DNA from: Anthracocystis setariae
Lineage: Eukaryota > Basidiomycota > Ustilaginomycetes > Ustilaginales > Ustilaginaceae
Assembly: GCA_928724745.1 (NCBI GenBank)
Contig: CAKMXJ010000032.1
Coordinates: 496,001 to 560,000, forward strand
DNA length: 64,000 bases
Direction: 5' to 3'
The notes beneath the pieces are model-generated. The model was not told where the DNA came from. It made no database searches and saw only the letters and a program-made list of their open reading frames with translations. Positions 20,305-30,027 of this stretch are shown here, piece after piece (the stretch's first letter is position 1; each line of letters opens with the position of its first letter). Position numbers and translations under genes: made by a program.

Positions 20305-23300
20305 ATGGCGCAGCAGCCCATTCAACCCCCCTTTGGCTCCGCACCTGGCCCTGTCAATCCCCTCTATGCAAATACGTCCAAAGCCATGAAGGACTATGAC
20401 ATTGCCATGTCTTCTCAAGCGCCTCGCGTTCCATGGGACGCTGCTGCTGCCGCTGATCCGTATGCACAACACCATGCTGGTCTGCCGCATCAGAGGCACA
20501 TGCCGTATCCCTCCTTCGAACCCCGACATCCAGCTGAAGTCGATGCTCTCCGTCCACCCGCCTTGCATCATCACCACCCCCCCGGCTCTCACCGTCCCCA
20601 CTTGCATCATCACCCCTACAGTCCTCCGTCGGGCGCACACGCCAGTTCCACCTACGCATCTTCTTCCCGACACGCCGACATGCAGCACAGGCATGTCTCC
20701 AGAGCCGCCTGTCTCTCGTGCCGATCCGCCAAGCGCAAGTGCGATGGAGTCAGGCCCGTCTGTGGCCCTTGTGCCTTGAGAGGTGTCAAGGATGGCTACC
20801 CGCAGGACGATGGCGGATGTGTCTACGTCGCCAGCAAACGTGGAGGGCCTCGATTCAAAGGTGTCAAAGGCGTCGAAGCCACCAAACGAAAGCTCGACGA
20901 ACGTGAAAAGGTCGGCAAGGTAAAGTGTGGCAGGAGCAGCACCGATGACCCACACTCTCAGTCGCCGCCTGAACACGCCAGTCAGCATCCTTCCTCCAAT
21001 GCTTCCACTCCGCTCGACGGCGCTACCCTGCACTCCAGGTATGTCGAAGGCGACACACAGGCTTCGCTCAGCCTCGATCTAGGACGAACCGATGGCATCG
21101 CACCCATGGAAGAATTTGCCGACGCCTTCTCCTTCGACCGGGAGAGGAGCGCCCTCACTTCCCGCAGCTTCTTCCGTCCTGATTCCCAGGTCGTCGGCGG
21201 TCTCTTTGACGACTTGTCCGCCACCAACTTTGACTTGCTCCAGAAGCTTTCCGCGTCGCAAGCCTCGGTGGGGCTCTCGCTCGCCAATTTCTATCACAAG
21301 TTGGAGGATCTGCCCAAGGCCGGTGTGCTTTCCATGTCCAACGTAGACGAGTTTGGCAGTATCGAGGTCGACATGCCCCAAGCTCTTTTGGAGTTCGAGA
21401 CAGCAAACAAGTCGAGTGCAGCAGTCAACTCGGAACAACAAGCACGTGCTCTGCTTTCCGACTTTTACGAGCTCGTATATCCAGCATGCCCCGTTATGTT
21501 GCCTTCCGGCCATCTTTCCTCCTTGGCCTTTCACTTGTCAGAGGACGAATCTTCGGCTCTGTTGGCGGCCATCTCGGCCTGTGTCGCTCTGCAGCTTCCG
21601 CAGACCGAGGCCAAGCGCATTGTCAAAGGCAGTCTCTTGTTCCACGGCCCCGACGACCACGAAACAAAGGCCGAGTTGCTCGATCTAGAGCACGCCTCTC
21701 GCGACGAAATCGCAGCTTACCACGCAAAGTCGGCAGAGAAGCTCTTGCTGAAAAAGGTGGCTTTGCTGGCGCGCGCCTCGTCCTTCCCGCCGGATTCGGC
21801 CAAGGCCATCGAGGCAAGCAAGGTCATGGCTAGCAGTCGCTCCGTCGGTTCCGACGTTGAGCTGGTCAGGATCAAGCTCGTAGCCACGCACACTCTTCTT
21901 GCTCACTACCAATATGGAACTTCCAACAACCGTCGCGCTTTCCACCATGCTTCGCAAGCTTGGAACCACGCCCAGGCTCTGAACCTGGATGCAGGCGAAG
22001 TGGTTCCATCCGCGCCATCGTGGTTTAGCCACGAACAAAAGTGCGAATGGGCGCGCAGGGCATACTGGACTTGCTACTCTGCGGCGACGGTCATGGCAGC
22101 AACCGGTGGCTTCAAGCCTCTTGCCGTAACTCGCGATATGCCCTCGGATCTGGGCCTGCTTCCCAACCTTCGCGGCGATCGATCCAGTTGGAAGGTGCTG
22201 GTTCGTGGCGCTCAGTTTGTGTCGCGCTCGTACGCAAGTCTGTACGACCTGGACTCGTACAAGAACAAAGCGGAGAACAAGATGGCGGATCCAGCCAACC
22301 AGGCGCGCGACAAGCGTCGAAAGTGGGAGGTCATCTTTGAACGAATGCAAAAGGTGGATGCGGATGTGATGCAATATGCTCGCGACGATCCGGTTTGGAG
22401 GGACGAAAGCTGCTTCGAGCCCAGTGTGGGGCTTTCGCGCCAGACGATGCAGTTTGAGGAGGAAAACGAGATCCGTCTCAGTCGTAGTCTGCGTGTTGCG
22501 GGCAAGTTGATGACGAGCGGTGCCTTGATCATTTTGCATCGAGCGCAGGCGTTTGCGAACGCGAGGATCTTTGTTGCGCCCACGTGCGGCATTCCGGGCG
22601 CTTGCGACAATGACAGCGATACGGCGTCGGATCATGGAAGTCGACGAGGTGGACCGGATCGATTGTGGCATCGTGAAGTGGAGGGTTTGCCGCCTTCGGG
22701 TCGAGCTGCGCAGGGCGACGAGATGAGTCCGAGCCTGGATGTTGCTTCGCGATCGGGCATTGCAGCCACTCGGTCGGTTCGCTCGCGCAGTGCGAGCAGT
22801 TTCAGCAGCAGTGGGGCTGGAAGCGTGACCAAGAGCTTGGTGAGTTCGTCGTCGTCGTCGATGCTTGGCCAGGTGACGATTACGCCGTGCGGGATTCCGG
22901 CGAGGTTCAACGGTGGACCATTTGAGCCGTCCGAGTCGCTGGATCGATGCCGGTTCGCGGCGGGGGTGATGTACCACCAGCTTACGCACATCAACACGAG
23001 CACGTTCCGGCATGGAAGACGCGAGTCGATGGCCGAGCTTCCGATCGAGGCGAGCCATGGCAAGGAGAGTCGCGAGCAGTGGTCTGCGCCTTCGTTGCCG
23101 CCGTTTTCGGCGTGTTCGTTGGTGCTGGCAGCATACGTGTTGCTGATGGAGACGCTTCATGCGCAAATCGCAGCGGGATTGGGAGACGATCTGGACTTGA
23201 CCAGCGTCGACGATGGGGATGACGATGTAAGCGAAGAGGCGCTGATCCAGCTCTCGCCGATCCTTCAACCGGATCCGCACCGTACCGCTCAGATCCCGCA

Positions 23301-23505
23301 GTTGGCCGGCCGACAGGCTTACAAGCTCGCCATCAAACTACGCTCGTGCATCCTGCAAATCGAAGCAGCGCTGGAAAAATTCTCAAGAGCTTGGGAAATC
23401 GCAAAAGGTTACGCACAGGAAGTCAAACTACTCCTCGAAGTTAATCAGGGTCTCTTCTCCACCACTGCTGCCACTACTGCCATCACTCAGAATCCTGCCG
23501 CTTGA
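20305..23505 (+). CDS. Zn2Cys6 (fungal-specific) transcription factor
   Basis: A 1066-aa protein from the ATG at 20305 (MAQQPIQPPF); an ATG at 20242 is an alternative. A His/Pro-rich N-terminal region leads to a Gal4-type binuclear zinc cluster (AACLSCRSAKRKCDG..., cysteines at about 136, 139, 146, 153, 156 and 172). The spacing C-2-C-6-C-6-C-2-C is standard, but the last loop is 15 residues rather than 6-8. A middle region matches the fungal-specific transcription factor domain (DFYELVYPACPVMLPSGHLSSL; WARRAYWTCYSAATVMAATGGF). Long Ser-rich linkers follow. It should bind CGG-type DNA half-sites. The target pathway is not evident. Confidence 0.9.
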   Translation: MAQQPIQPPFGSAPGPVNPLYANTSKAMKDYDIAMSSQAPRVPWDAAAAADPYAQHHAGLPHQRHMPYPSFEPRHPAEVDALRPPALHHHHPPGSHRPHLHHHPYSPPSGAHASSTYASSSRHADMQHRHVSRAACLSCRSAKRKCDGVRPVCGPCALRGVKDGYPQDDGGCVYVASKRGGPRFKGVKGVEATKRKLDEREKVGKVKCGRSSTDDPHSQSPPEHASQHPSSNASTPLDGATLHSRYVEGDTQASLSLDLGRTDGIAPMEEFADAFSFDRERSALTSRSFFRPDSQVVGGLFDDLSATNFDLLQKLSASQASVGLSLANFYHKLEDLPKAGVLSMSNVDEFGSIEVDMPQALLEFETANKSSAAVNSEQQARALLSDFYELVYPACPVMLPSGHLSSLAFHLSEDESSALLAAISACVALQLPQTEAKRIVKGSLLFHGPDDHETKAELLDLEHASRDEIAAYHAKSAEKLLLKKVALLARASSFPPDSAKAIEASKVMASSRSVGSDVELVRIKLVATHTLLAHYQYGTSNNRRAFHHASQAWNHAQALNLDAGEVVPSAPSWFSHEQKCEWARRAYWTCYSAATVMAATGGFKPLAVTRDMPSDLGLLPNLRGDRSSWKVLVRGAQFVSRSYASLYDLDSYKNKAENKMADPANQARDKRRKWEVIFERMQKVDADVMQYARDDPVWRDESCFEPSVGLSRQTMQFEEENEIRLSRSLRVAGKLMTSGALIILHRAQAFANARIFVAPTCGIPGACDNDSDTASDHGSRRGGPDRLWHREVEGLPPSGRAAQGDEMSPSLDVASRSGIAATRSVRSRSASSFSSSGAGSVTKSLVSSSSSSMLGQVTITPCGIPARFNGGPFEPSESLDRCRFAAGVMYHQLTHINTSTFRHGRRESMAELPIEASHGKESREQWSAPSLPPFSACSLVLAAYVLLMETLHAQIAAGLGDDLDLTSVDDGDDDVSEEALIQLSPILQPDPHRTAQIPQLAGRQAYKLAIKLRSCILQIEAALEKFSRAWEIAKGYAQEVKLLLEVNQGLFSTTAATTAITQNPAA

Positions 23506-23841
23506 ATTTTTTTTTTTCAAGCGTTCGTTCCCCACTTGTTGTTCTTACGACGGCTTTTTTTCACACTACGCGGGGTGGTAAGCATCCAATTTTTAACCTT
23601 TTTTTTTTTTAAAAAAAAAAAAAAAAACTTATACCCTGTCTCTGCAAACCAACACGCTCCAAACTGAAGAAGAAGAAGAAGAAAAAAGGGGGAGAGAGAG
23701 TTGTTGTATTAATGATGACGAAAAGGGGGCAAAGGTTATAGGAATTGGGTGGTATCACGAGGTACAGACGGCAAGCCAAAGATGAAAGGACTGTGTGTGT
23801 GTGTGGGAATGGGATGTGTGTGTGTTTTTATATAGAGTTGT
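23506..23841. terminator. convergent 3' region with a T12A17 dyad
   Basis: The stretch between two convergent stops includes a run of 12 T followed directly by 17 A (23599-23627), a GAA-rich run (23670-23688) and short TG repeats (23793-23825). The T/A dyad could fold as an AT-only hairpin, exclude nucleosomes or supply bidirectional polyadenylation elements. No gene is seen. Confidence 0.5.
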
Positions 23842-24558
23842 CTAGTCCTTGCGGGAGAGTTCGATGACGGGGAGGGTGAAGAAACTGGTGTCTGGGGTTA
23901 GGAGGCCTGCAGCGCCGACGTACCAAGCGATGGCGGCGGTGAGGATGCCGAATGAGCCACCTGCGGTTTGGATTTTGGCGTTGCCGGTGAATTCGGCGAT
24001 GAAGAGGAGGAGGAAGGTGATGTCGAGGAAAAAGAAGAGCGCGACGAGGCCTACCGAGGAGCGGAAGGAGGCGACGAGCATGATAAAGGTGAAGATGAAC
24101 CAGGCGCTGAGGTAGATGCCGACGGCGTTGGCGACTTGGGCTTCGGGGACGCCAGCGGCGTTGTAGTTGCCCTCGACGATGCCGAACCAGGGGATTTGGA
24201 TGATGGCGTAACTCCACCAGAATGCACCGTAGCTCGAAAAGGCGGTGGCACCAAATGTGTTACCCGCGGCAAACTCCCACATGCCAGCAAGGAACTGGGC
24301 GATACCACCGTAACCGATGGCCAGACCTACAACGACGTTGGGAACAGTGACACCGCGAGCCTTGACATTGTACATGGAAAGGACGAACGTGGTGGCGGCG
24401 AAACCGAACAGACCGAGAGGTGCCGGGTTGGCGAAGCGACGATGGTAGATTGGGAAGGCGGGCTGCGACGTGTCTTGCGGGTGTCCTCCAGGGGTGAGGG
24501 CGCGCACGGTTTGGGCACCGCCCTGGTAGCCGTTCTCTTGTTGCTTAATCTCGGACAT
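23842..24558 (-). CDS. acetate/ammonium permease of the GPR1/FUN34/YaaH (Ato) family
   Basis: 238 aa from the ATG at 24558 (MSEIKQQENG); the frame stays open further upstream but with non-conserved sequence. The NPAPLGLFGFA signature opens the first of six predicted helices, and FAAGNTFGATAFSSYGAFWWS is the second family hallmark. Members (yeast Ady2/Ato1, Yarrowia Gpr1, E. coli SatP) move acetate with protons across the plasma membrane. Intronless; regulation not evident from sequence. The family call is firm, the exact substrate is inferred. Confidence 0.94.
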   Translation of the reverse strand: MSEIKQQENGYQGGAQTVRALTPGGHPQDTSQPAFPIYHRRFANPAPLGLFGFAATTFVLSMYNVKARGVTVPNVVVGLAIGYGGIAQFLAGMWEFAAGNTFGATAFSSYGAFWWSYAIIQIPWFGIVEGNYNAAGVPEAQVANAVGIYLSAWFIFTFIMLVASFRSSVGLVALFFFLDITFLLLFIAEFTGNAKIQTAGGSFGILTAAIAWYVGAAGLLTPDTSFFTLPVIELSRKD

Positions 24559-26238
24559 GGTTGCGACGTGAGACTGCAGATGCTGTCTGGTGAGGAGAAG
24601 TGATGGGAGGTGTGATATGCGGGTTCCCAACACTGACCGGTGACCAAGAGAGGAGGGTTTTAAGTACTTTTCGGGGAGTTCGGGAGGGGGGGGCTTTGAC
24701 CAGAGAGCGGTCAACTCAAACGTATTGGACAGGATGTGGTCAAAAAATGGGCTGAGTCTTGGACTGCGTCACATATCATCCACGATCTGGCCTATTTCTT
24801 TTTTTTCTTTTTCTTTTTCTTTTTGGCGTTGATCACCGATGCACTTTTCGCAGGCACTATGGCAGAGACGGGCATACCGGTGTGGCTACCGGATTGGAAT
24901 GTCACAACACCAAACTTTTTTTTTTTCCCCTTCCTGGTCTTTTCCTTTTCTTTCCCCAACCGTGCGTCGCTCGGTTAAGCATTTTGGCTTGATTGTTTTG
25001 CGCCGGCAGCACGGAAGGTTCTGGCCAGTCCGTGCATCCCCTCTGCCTCGGAGCGCAGCGCATCATGAGACAAATGGACTGAAATGGCGCGCAAGTACAA
25101 TTGCACCCACCCAAGCAACCTCGTCCTGTACAGTACAACAACCATCGTTGAAGCCACACCTCCTTGGACCCGAGGGCTTGCTCAAAATTTGCAGTAAGTT
25201 CATGCCGCCTACATGCTCGACGAACAGACACAATGAAGCTTGGCAATTCTGTCATGCCGTACCTGTGTAACAAGGCGGGACGACTGACGCGACAATGCGA
25301 CGTGCATCAATGGAAAATCAAGTTTGAAAAAAAAAATTTAAAAAAAATAAAAAAATAGAGCCAAATGATGTTGCTGAAGCAGCGATCTACAGAGTACCGC
25401 TCTGCTTTGATGCATTCAAGCTGGTGCTTTGTCGACGACGCGAGGATCGGTGAAAAAAAAAAAAATAATTGACATTCGCCGATCGGCCGCTCGAACTTAC
25501 AGTGTAGTATGGCACCGATCAGCCTCTCGCTCCAGATTGCGATCTTGCGGTTGGTGAAACAGACTCACTGTAGCGAGAAACGCGCAGAGCTCTCGGTCCG
25601 CATGATCGCTCTCGCCCATCCAAGGCAGACAGACCAATCAATCAATCAATCAATCGCTCAGCTTGCATAGCCGATATCCAACCCCACCTCCACACCCACA
25701 CCCCACACGCTATTGCCTCAGCCGAATACCGTTCGGCAACAGCAAGCCGATGTCGCCAAGCAATCTCAATGACGCACCATCCCCCTTCCTTTTCCAACCT
25801 TGGCACACCTCCAACCAACATCATGAACAATACAATGTGGAGAAAGATCCTGTCATTTACGCACAGACCAAACCCCGCAAAACAAACAAACATATTACAA
25901 CTATAATAACAAAAAGTGCTCCAATACTGTTCTGCATAACTTCGGTTTCCCCGGTTCGGCCAACGAAACCTGATCCTGCAGTCACCTCCACCTGGCCCAG
26001 ATCCTGCACACCTCACCCAAGTCCCCTCCGTTCACGCAATGCCTTCTTTCGGGTTTAGCCACAGACCACATCACTTCTTCATCCATTTCCAGATCAGGCC
26101 CTCTCGCCACCCATCGTCGCATTGACCAAGTCGTAGAAGACCGTTAAATTGAGCAACGTGTAGTACTCGCTACGAAAAAGTACATACCATGCAAAACAAA
26201 TTAATCATACAGATATAGCATGGCTCCGCAGAGCCACT
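24559..26238. other. 1.7 kb intergenic region with homopolymer tracts
   Basis: This holds the promoter side of the acetate permease and the 3' side of the Egt1 gene. T-rich tracts lie at 24797-24824 and 24915-24926, A-rich tracts at 25326-25357 and 25453-25468, an (AATC)n run at 25635-25654, and one TACAGTAC motif at 25126-25136. No coding sequence is recognised. Confidence 0.5.
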
Positions 26239-29200
26239 TCACTTGTCCCATGCAACGCGTCCACCGCCAAAGACAAACGGATATGCCGTTTGATAGTAGT
26301 TGACAAACGTGCGTCGGCCAGCGATCCACGGTGCCGTCGCATAGCTGCCGCCAATCACGACGCTGTGTTTGCCATCGAAAAAGTCCGAGCTGTAGCCAGG
26401 ATACATCGTGGACGCTTGGAACCCTTCGTACTCAGCAAACACAGTGCTCGTCCACTCCCATACTCCCCCATTGTGCCCTGGCAACAGCGTTCCATCCGAG
26501 TCATAACGCGGCAGGCAAGCCGGAACGGGATGCCAGTTGCGGAAGCCAACGTTGGCCGACGGCGCCGCCTGACCCTGGGTGGGATTGTGCGAGCTTCTCC
26601 GCCTTCCGCCCGCCGCTGGCGTCGCATCTTCTCCCTCTTTGCTCACAGTGGATCCTGGACCATGCATCGAGATCCCGGGAGGATGGATCTCCGTCTTGAG
26701 CCTTCGTCGAGACTTGTTCTGCGGCTTGGGAGCATTAACGTTCTCCGTAACATAGAAGCGGCGCAGCATCATGATGGCTTCATCACGAAGGTAGCCGCCC
26801 ACCGACTCGTAGCCTGGCGCACTGACGATGCCATCATCGTCATGCAGACCAAGCACGCTGCCGTTGCCTCCGAAGCGCTCGTTGCCGGCGCCAAACACCA
26901 CTCGTCCAATGCCAATCTGCCTCAGCGCAGCTCCGCACATGATGCAAGGCTCAATCGTGACATAGAGTGTGGTATCCTTGAACGGATTATCGCCCTCGGG
27001 ACCCGAGTGAGGATCAATCGCAAAGTTGGGCGCAGAGGGCGGTAGGATCGAAAGGATGTGATCGATCGCCTCGAGCTCGGCATGTCGAGTCGCGTTGAGC
27101 AGCTCGTTGGTTCGATTGCGTCCACGAGCAATCACTTCTCCCTTGCGCACAAACACGCCGCCAACGGGCACTTCGTTAGCATCGAGCGCCTCTTGCGCCA
27201 TAGCGAGCGCCTCACGCATCCAATGCAGATCTTCTTCCGACTGCTCCTCAGGCGGAACATATTTGACAGCAGAACCACGCACGGGCGGGGCTTGCTTGCC
27301 AGGCGGTTCAATCTCGTGGACCTCAGCTGGAGGCGTCCCGGCGTCCTTGTCAAAGGGAGGAACGGTCAGATCAAGCACCAATGCCTCGGGAGGAGCATCC
27401 ATGAGCCTCCGGAGCTCGGCATGTGTAGGAAGACGACCGCCTTTCCAAGCAGCATATGCTGCCAGTTGCTTGCCAGAAGCCTGGACTGGCCAGTGCTGAG
27501 CTACAGGCATGTCCACAGGCCCGTAGAAGCTGCGGACCGAGTGGCCCTCCCCATCGTCATGTTTGACCCACGATGCCGGAATATCGGAGCTGGATGTAGC
27601 TTGGAGGAAATCCAAGTACTCTGCGTTGGTGATGGGAAGCGCAGAGATGGAGAAGGCCCTCGTCTCTGCCCTTCTTCGAGGATGCTCGTTGTCCCAACCG
27701 AACTCGGGCTGACCCATCTGCATGTTGAGATTGTGCACATCGCTCGACGGAGATGCTGCAACGATGTCAAAGTCTTGCGTATCGTCATCATCGTGCCCAA
27801 GCTCCACAGATGCAGCTTCAAAGTGAAAGCGCTGCTCTGAAGCTCGGCGGCCACCGCGCTTCTGATACTCAGCTTGCCATTTTCGCGAGAGCGAGGCCCA
27901 GTCTGGAGCCATGAAGCCCGCTGGTGACCTGGTGTTGGGGGACTGTATGAGCATGTAAAGCAAAGTTTCAAGGTGGAGATTGATATGCTCGAGTGTCATC
28001 CAGAGCATCCTCGCCAGGCGGCGATTCATCATCAGATCGCCACGGGCGACGTCCTCGTAGATCTGTTGCACGCGTAGCTGCACCGTTTGCTGGTATTTGA
28101 GGATCTCATCGAGTGTCGGCCAGTCTTCTTTGCAGGTGGGCACCTCGCTGTGCGGATTGCATTGGGTCGTGTCATCCATATGAGGATCGATACCACGCTC
28201 AAAGATGGCCGAGAACCGATCGTTGGTATGAGGTTGCTTCAGATATGTGGCAACGTGGATGTCGACGAACGCCGGGATATGACCGAGGTAGAACAAGCAG
28301 ATGTGTCGAAGGTCGATCGGCTTTTCGTGCAGCATGTTCTCGGGAATCATGGTCAAGGTGACACAGTTCCAAGCATCCCACACCGTCTTCCAGTCTCGAA
28401 GGCTAGGCAAACCGAGCAGAGCAGCCTTCTGTGCCATCTCGTCAAGATTGCTGCCGCCCCAGCCATCGTCGATCTTCGTGGCAGAGGGCTGCTGGGAAAT
28501 GTCCGACTCCACCTTGGAGCCGATCAACTCAGGATTGATGCCTGAATTGGAGAAGTGGAAGCCAGGCTTCTCGACGAGCCAGATATCGTATCGATCGGAC
28601 TTGTCGCTCCAACGCTGAACAACCCGAAGGCCCGCATAGTCGAAGAGGTTCAGGGTCTCGCGTTCACTGAACTTATAACTGGCCTCCATGTGAATGAGCT
28701 CGCCTTCCTGAACCTGGATGGGCTCAGTTAGCCCAGCCACTCGGATTTCGTGCGCCTCCTTGGCGCGATAGTAAGACTCGTGACGACCTTCTCGGGCGTT
28801 GTACCTGTCAAAGTACTCGAATTTGCGGCGGTCGATGACGTTGCCGCCGAGTGCTCGATCTGCATGATCCAGACCGTTCATGATGAAGTCGCGCGTCAGG
28901 CCTGCAGGATCGTTGTATGCCAAGGCAACATCAGCTGGCTTGTTACGGCGGTCGATGGAGATCAGCATGGTGTCACCCGCACGCATGCTGCCCCGCGCTG
29001 TCTTGGCAAGGAAATCGGCAGCAGCCTTGCGGTCAAAGTTGCCGATGCTAGATCCGAGCCAGAGCAAGCAGCGCTGCCCTTCGACCTGGGCACCAGCCGC
29101 GGTGGAAGCAGCTTTCAGACCACCTTTACCAATAAACTCCAAGCCAGCATCGTACGTGGCCCACAAGCCATTGATCCCTACCTTGCCTCCGTGAATGGTC

Positions 29201-30027
29201 CAAGCGTCTTGGTCGCCGTTGATGGCTTCCTGTGCGTGAAGATCGCGCAAAGTTCGGTCGAGCTCTGCGTTGTCGAGATCGAGCGCATAGTAGTGAACGC
29301 TGGGACCGCCAGTTGAGAGTGTGGGCAAGACTTTGAGTGCACGTAAGAGGTGGATGGTCTTCTTGAGTGAGCCAGCGCCAAGTTCGACGAGCGATCCAGC
29401 TCCAACGGCTCGGTCGCCATCAAGCCCTTCCTCGGCGTTGACACCTCCGTTGAATCTACCCACTTGACTGTCACCCCACTTTTCCTTGCTCGATGCATCG
29501 GCACCTCGTGGAGGTGGCAAAGAATCCTGGTGAGCATGATCCTGATCCAGGCGAGGGGCTCTGTGACGCGCTGCGGTGGCGTCCGATGACTTGCCGGATG
29601 CTGTGGTCGAGTGGCCAAAGATACGTAGAGCAATCTCGGGGCCATAGTCCTTGAGGATCTGTAGCTCGGCATTGTAGAGGTAGTACTCAGGAGCCGCAGT
29701 CAGCTTGTCATATAGGATGAGGCCTTGTTCGTCGTAGAGGATGGTGGTTGGCAGCGTCTTTCTATACGAGTACTTGAGATCCTCCTGGTCCGCCTCCTTG
29801 CCAGGGACAACGAGCTGATCGCATTGCAGCCCTGCAATAATTTCGCGTCGGAGCTGGTCGTGCGTGGAACTACTCGAGAGACTGCCGGCGCTGCCGGAGT
29901 AGAGGTCAATGACGGGAGCAGTGAGAAGCTTGCCAGCTGTCTCGATCTGCGGAGTCTTGACAGTCATCTTGCCGACGTCGGTCAAACCACTATCGGCAGA
30001 AGACGTTGTTACGGCAGAGGGCGCCAT
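26239..30027 (-). CDS. EGT1: Egt1-type ergothioneine synthase with a Tad2 tRNA adenosine deaminase nested in its EgtB domain
   Basis: A single uninterrupted 1262-codon frame. Residues about 65-490 are the EgtD histidine N-methyltransferase (SAM motif LVELGAGSLKKT near 213; LGSSIGNFD near 324), which makes hercynine. Residues about 545-870 begin EgtB: a DinB-like bundle with the iron motif HINLHLE (H681, H685, E687) and then the FGE-sulfatase fold, which stops at GGRLPTHAELRRL (863-875). The fold resumes at NVGFRNWHPVP (1159) and NGGVWEWTSTVF (1186-1197) to the end. Between them, residues about 925-1118 are a complete Tad2-like deaminase (H982-A-E984 and P1027-C-I-M-C1031). In ordinary fungal Egt1 the RLPT and NVGFRNWHP blocks are close together. 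Both catalytic sets look intact. The frame could be one trifunctional protein, or splicing could remove the insert. Confidence 0.9.
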   Translation of the reverse strand: MAPSAVTTSSADSGLTDVGKMTVKTPQIETAGKLLTAPVIDLYSGSAGSLSSSSTHDQLRREIIAGLQCDQLVVPGKEADQEDLKYSYRKTLPTTILYDEQGLILYDKLTAAPEYYLYNAELQILKDYGPEIALRIFGHSTTASGKSSDATAARHRAPRLDQDHAHQDSLPPPRGADASSKEKWGDSQVGRFNGGVNAEEGLDGDRAVGAGSLVELGAGSLKKTIHLLRALKVLPTLSTGGPSVHYYALDLDNAELDRTLRDLHAQEAINGDQDAWTIHGGKVGINGLWATYDAGLEFIGKGGLKAASTAAGAQVEGQRCLLWLGSSIGNFDRKAAADFLAKTARGSMRAGDTMLISIDRRNKPADVALAYNDPAGLTRDFIMNGLDHADRALGGNVIDRRKFEYFDRYNAREGRHESYYRAKEAHEIRVAGLTEPIQVQEGELIHMEASYKFSERETLNLFDYAGLRVVQRWSDKSDRYDIWLVEKPGFHFSNSGINPELIGSKVESDISQQPSATKIDDGWGGSNLDEMAQKAALLGLPSLRDWKTVWDAWNCVTLTMIPENMLHEKPIDLRHICLFYLGHIPAFVDIHVATYLKQPHTNDRFSAIFERGIDPHMDDTTQCNPHSEVPTCKEDWPTLDEILKYQQTVQLRVQQIYEDVARGDLMMNRRLARMLWMTLEHINLHLETLLYMLIQSPNTRSPAGFMAPDWASLSRKWQAEYQKRGGRRASEQRFHFEAASVELGHDDDDTQDFDIVAASPSSDVHNLNMQMGQPEFGWDNEHPRRRAETRAFSISALPITNAEYLDFLQATSSSDIPASWVKHDDGEGHSVRSFYGPVDMPVAQHWPVQASGKQLAAYAAWKGGRLPTHAELRRLMDAPPEALVLDLTVPPFDKDAGTPPAEVHEIEPPGKQAPPVRGSAVKYVPPEEQSEEDLHWMREALAMAQEALDANEVPVGGVFVRKGEVIARGRNRTNELLNATRHAELEAIDHILSILPPSAPNFAIDPHSGPEGDNPFKDTTLYVTIEPCIMCGAALRQIGIGRVVFGAGNERFGGNGSVLGLHDDDGIVSAPGYESVGGYLRDEAIMMLRRFYVTENVNAPKPQNKSRRRLKTEIHPPGISMHGPGSTVSKEGEDATPAAGGRRRSSHNPTQGQAAPSANVGFRNWHPVPACLPRYDSDGTLLPGHNGGVWEWTSTVFAEYEGFQASTMYPGYSSDFFDGKHSVVIGGSYATAPWIAGRRTFVNYYQTAYPFVFGGGRVAWDK
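26676..27255 (-). other. TAD2: nested Tad2/ADAT2-like tRNA adenosine deaminase domain
   Basis: Residues about 925-1118 of the Egt1 frame. The zinc/catalytic motifs HAE (codons at 27079-27084) and PCIMC (26935-26949) are present, as are the Tad2-specific blocks NEVPVGGVFV, LYVTIEPCIMCGAALRQIG, VVFGAGNERFGGNGSVL, GYESVGGYLRDEAIMMLRRFY and APKPQNKSRRRL. These cover the normal Tad2 protein from its first residues (Met 937 lies where yeast Tad2 begins) to near its C-terminus. With Tad3, Tad2 converts A34 to inosine in tRNA anticodons, an essential step in eukaryotes. A free Tad2 elsewhere in the genome cannot be excluded from this window. Confidence 0.88.
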
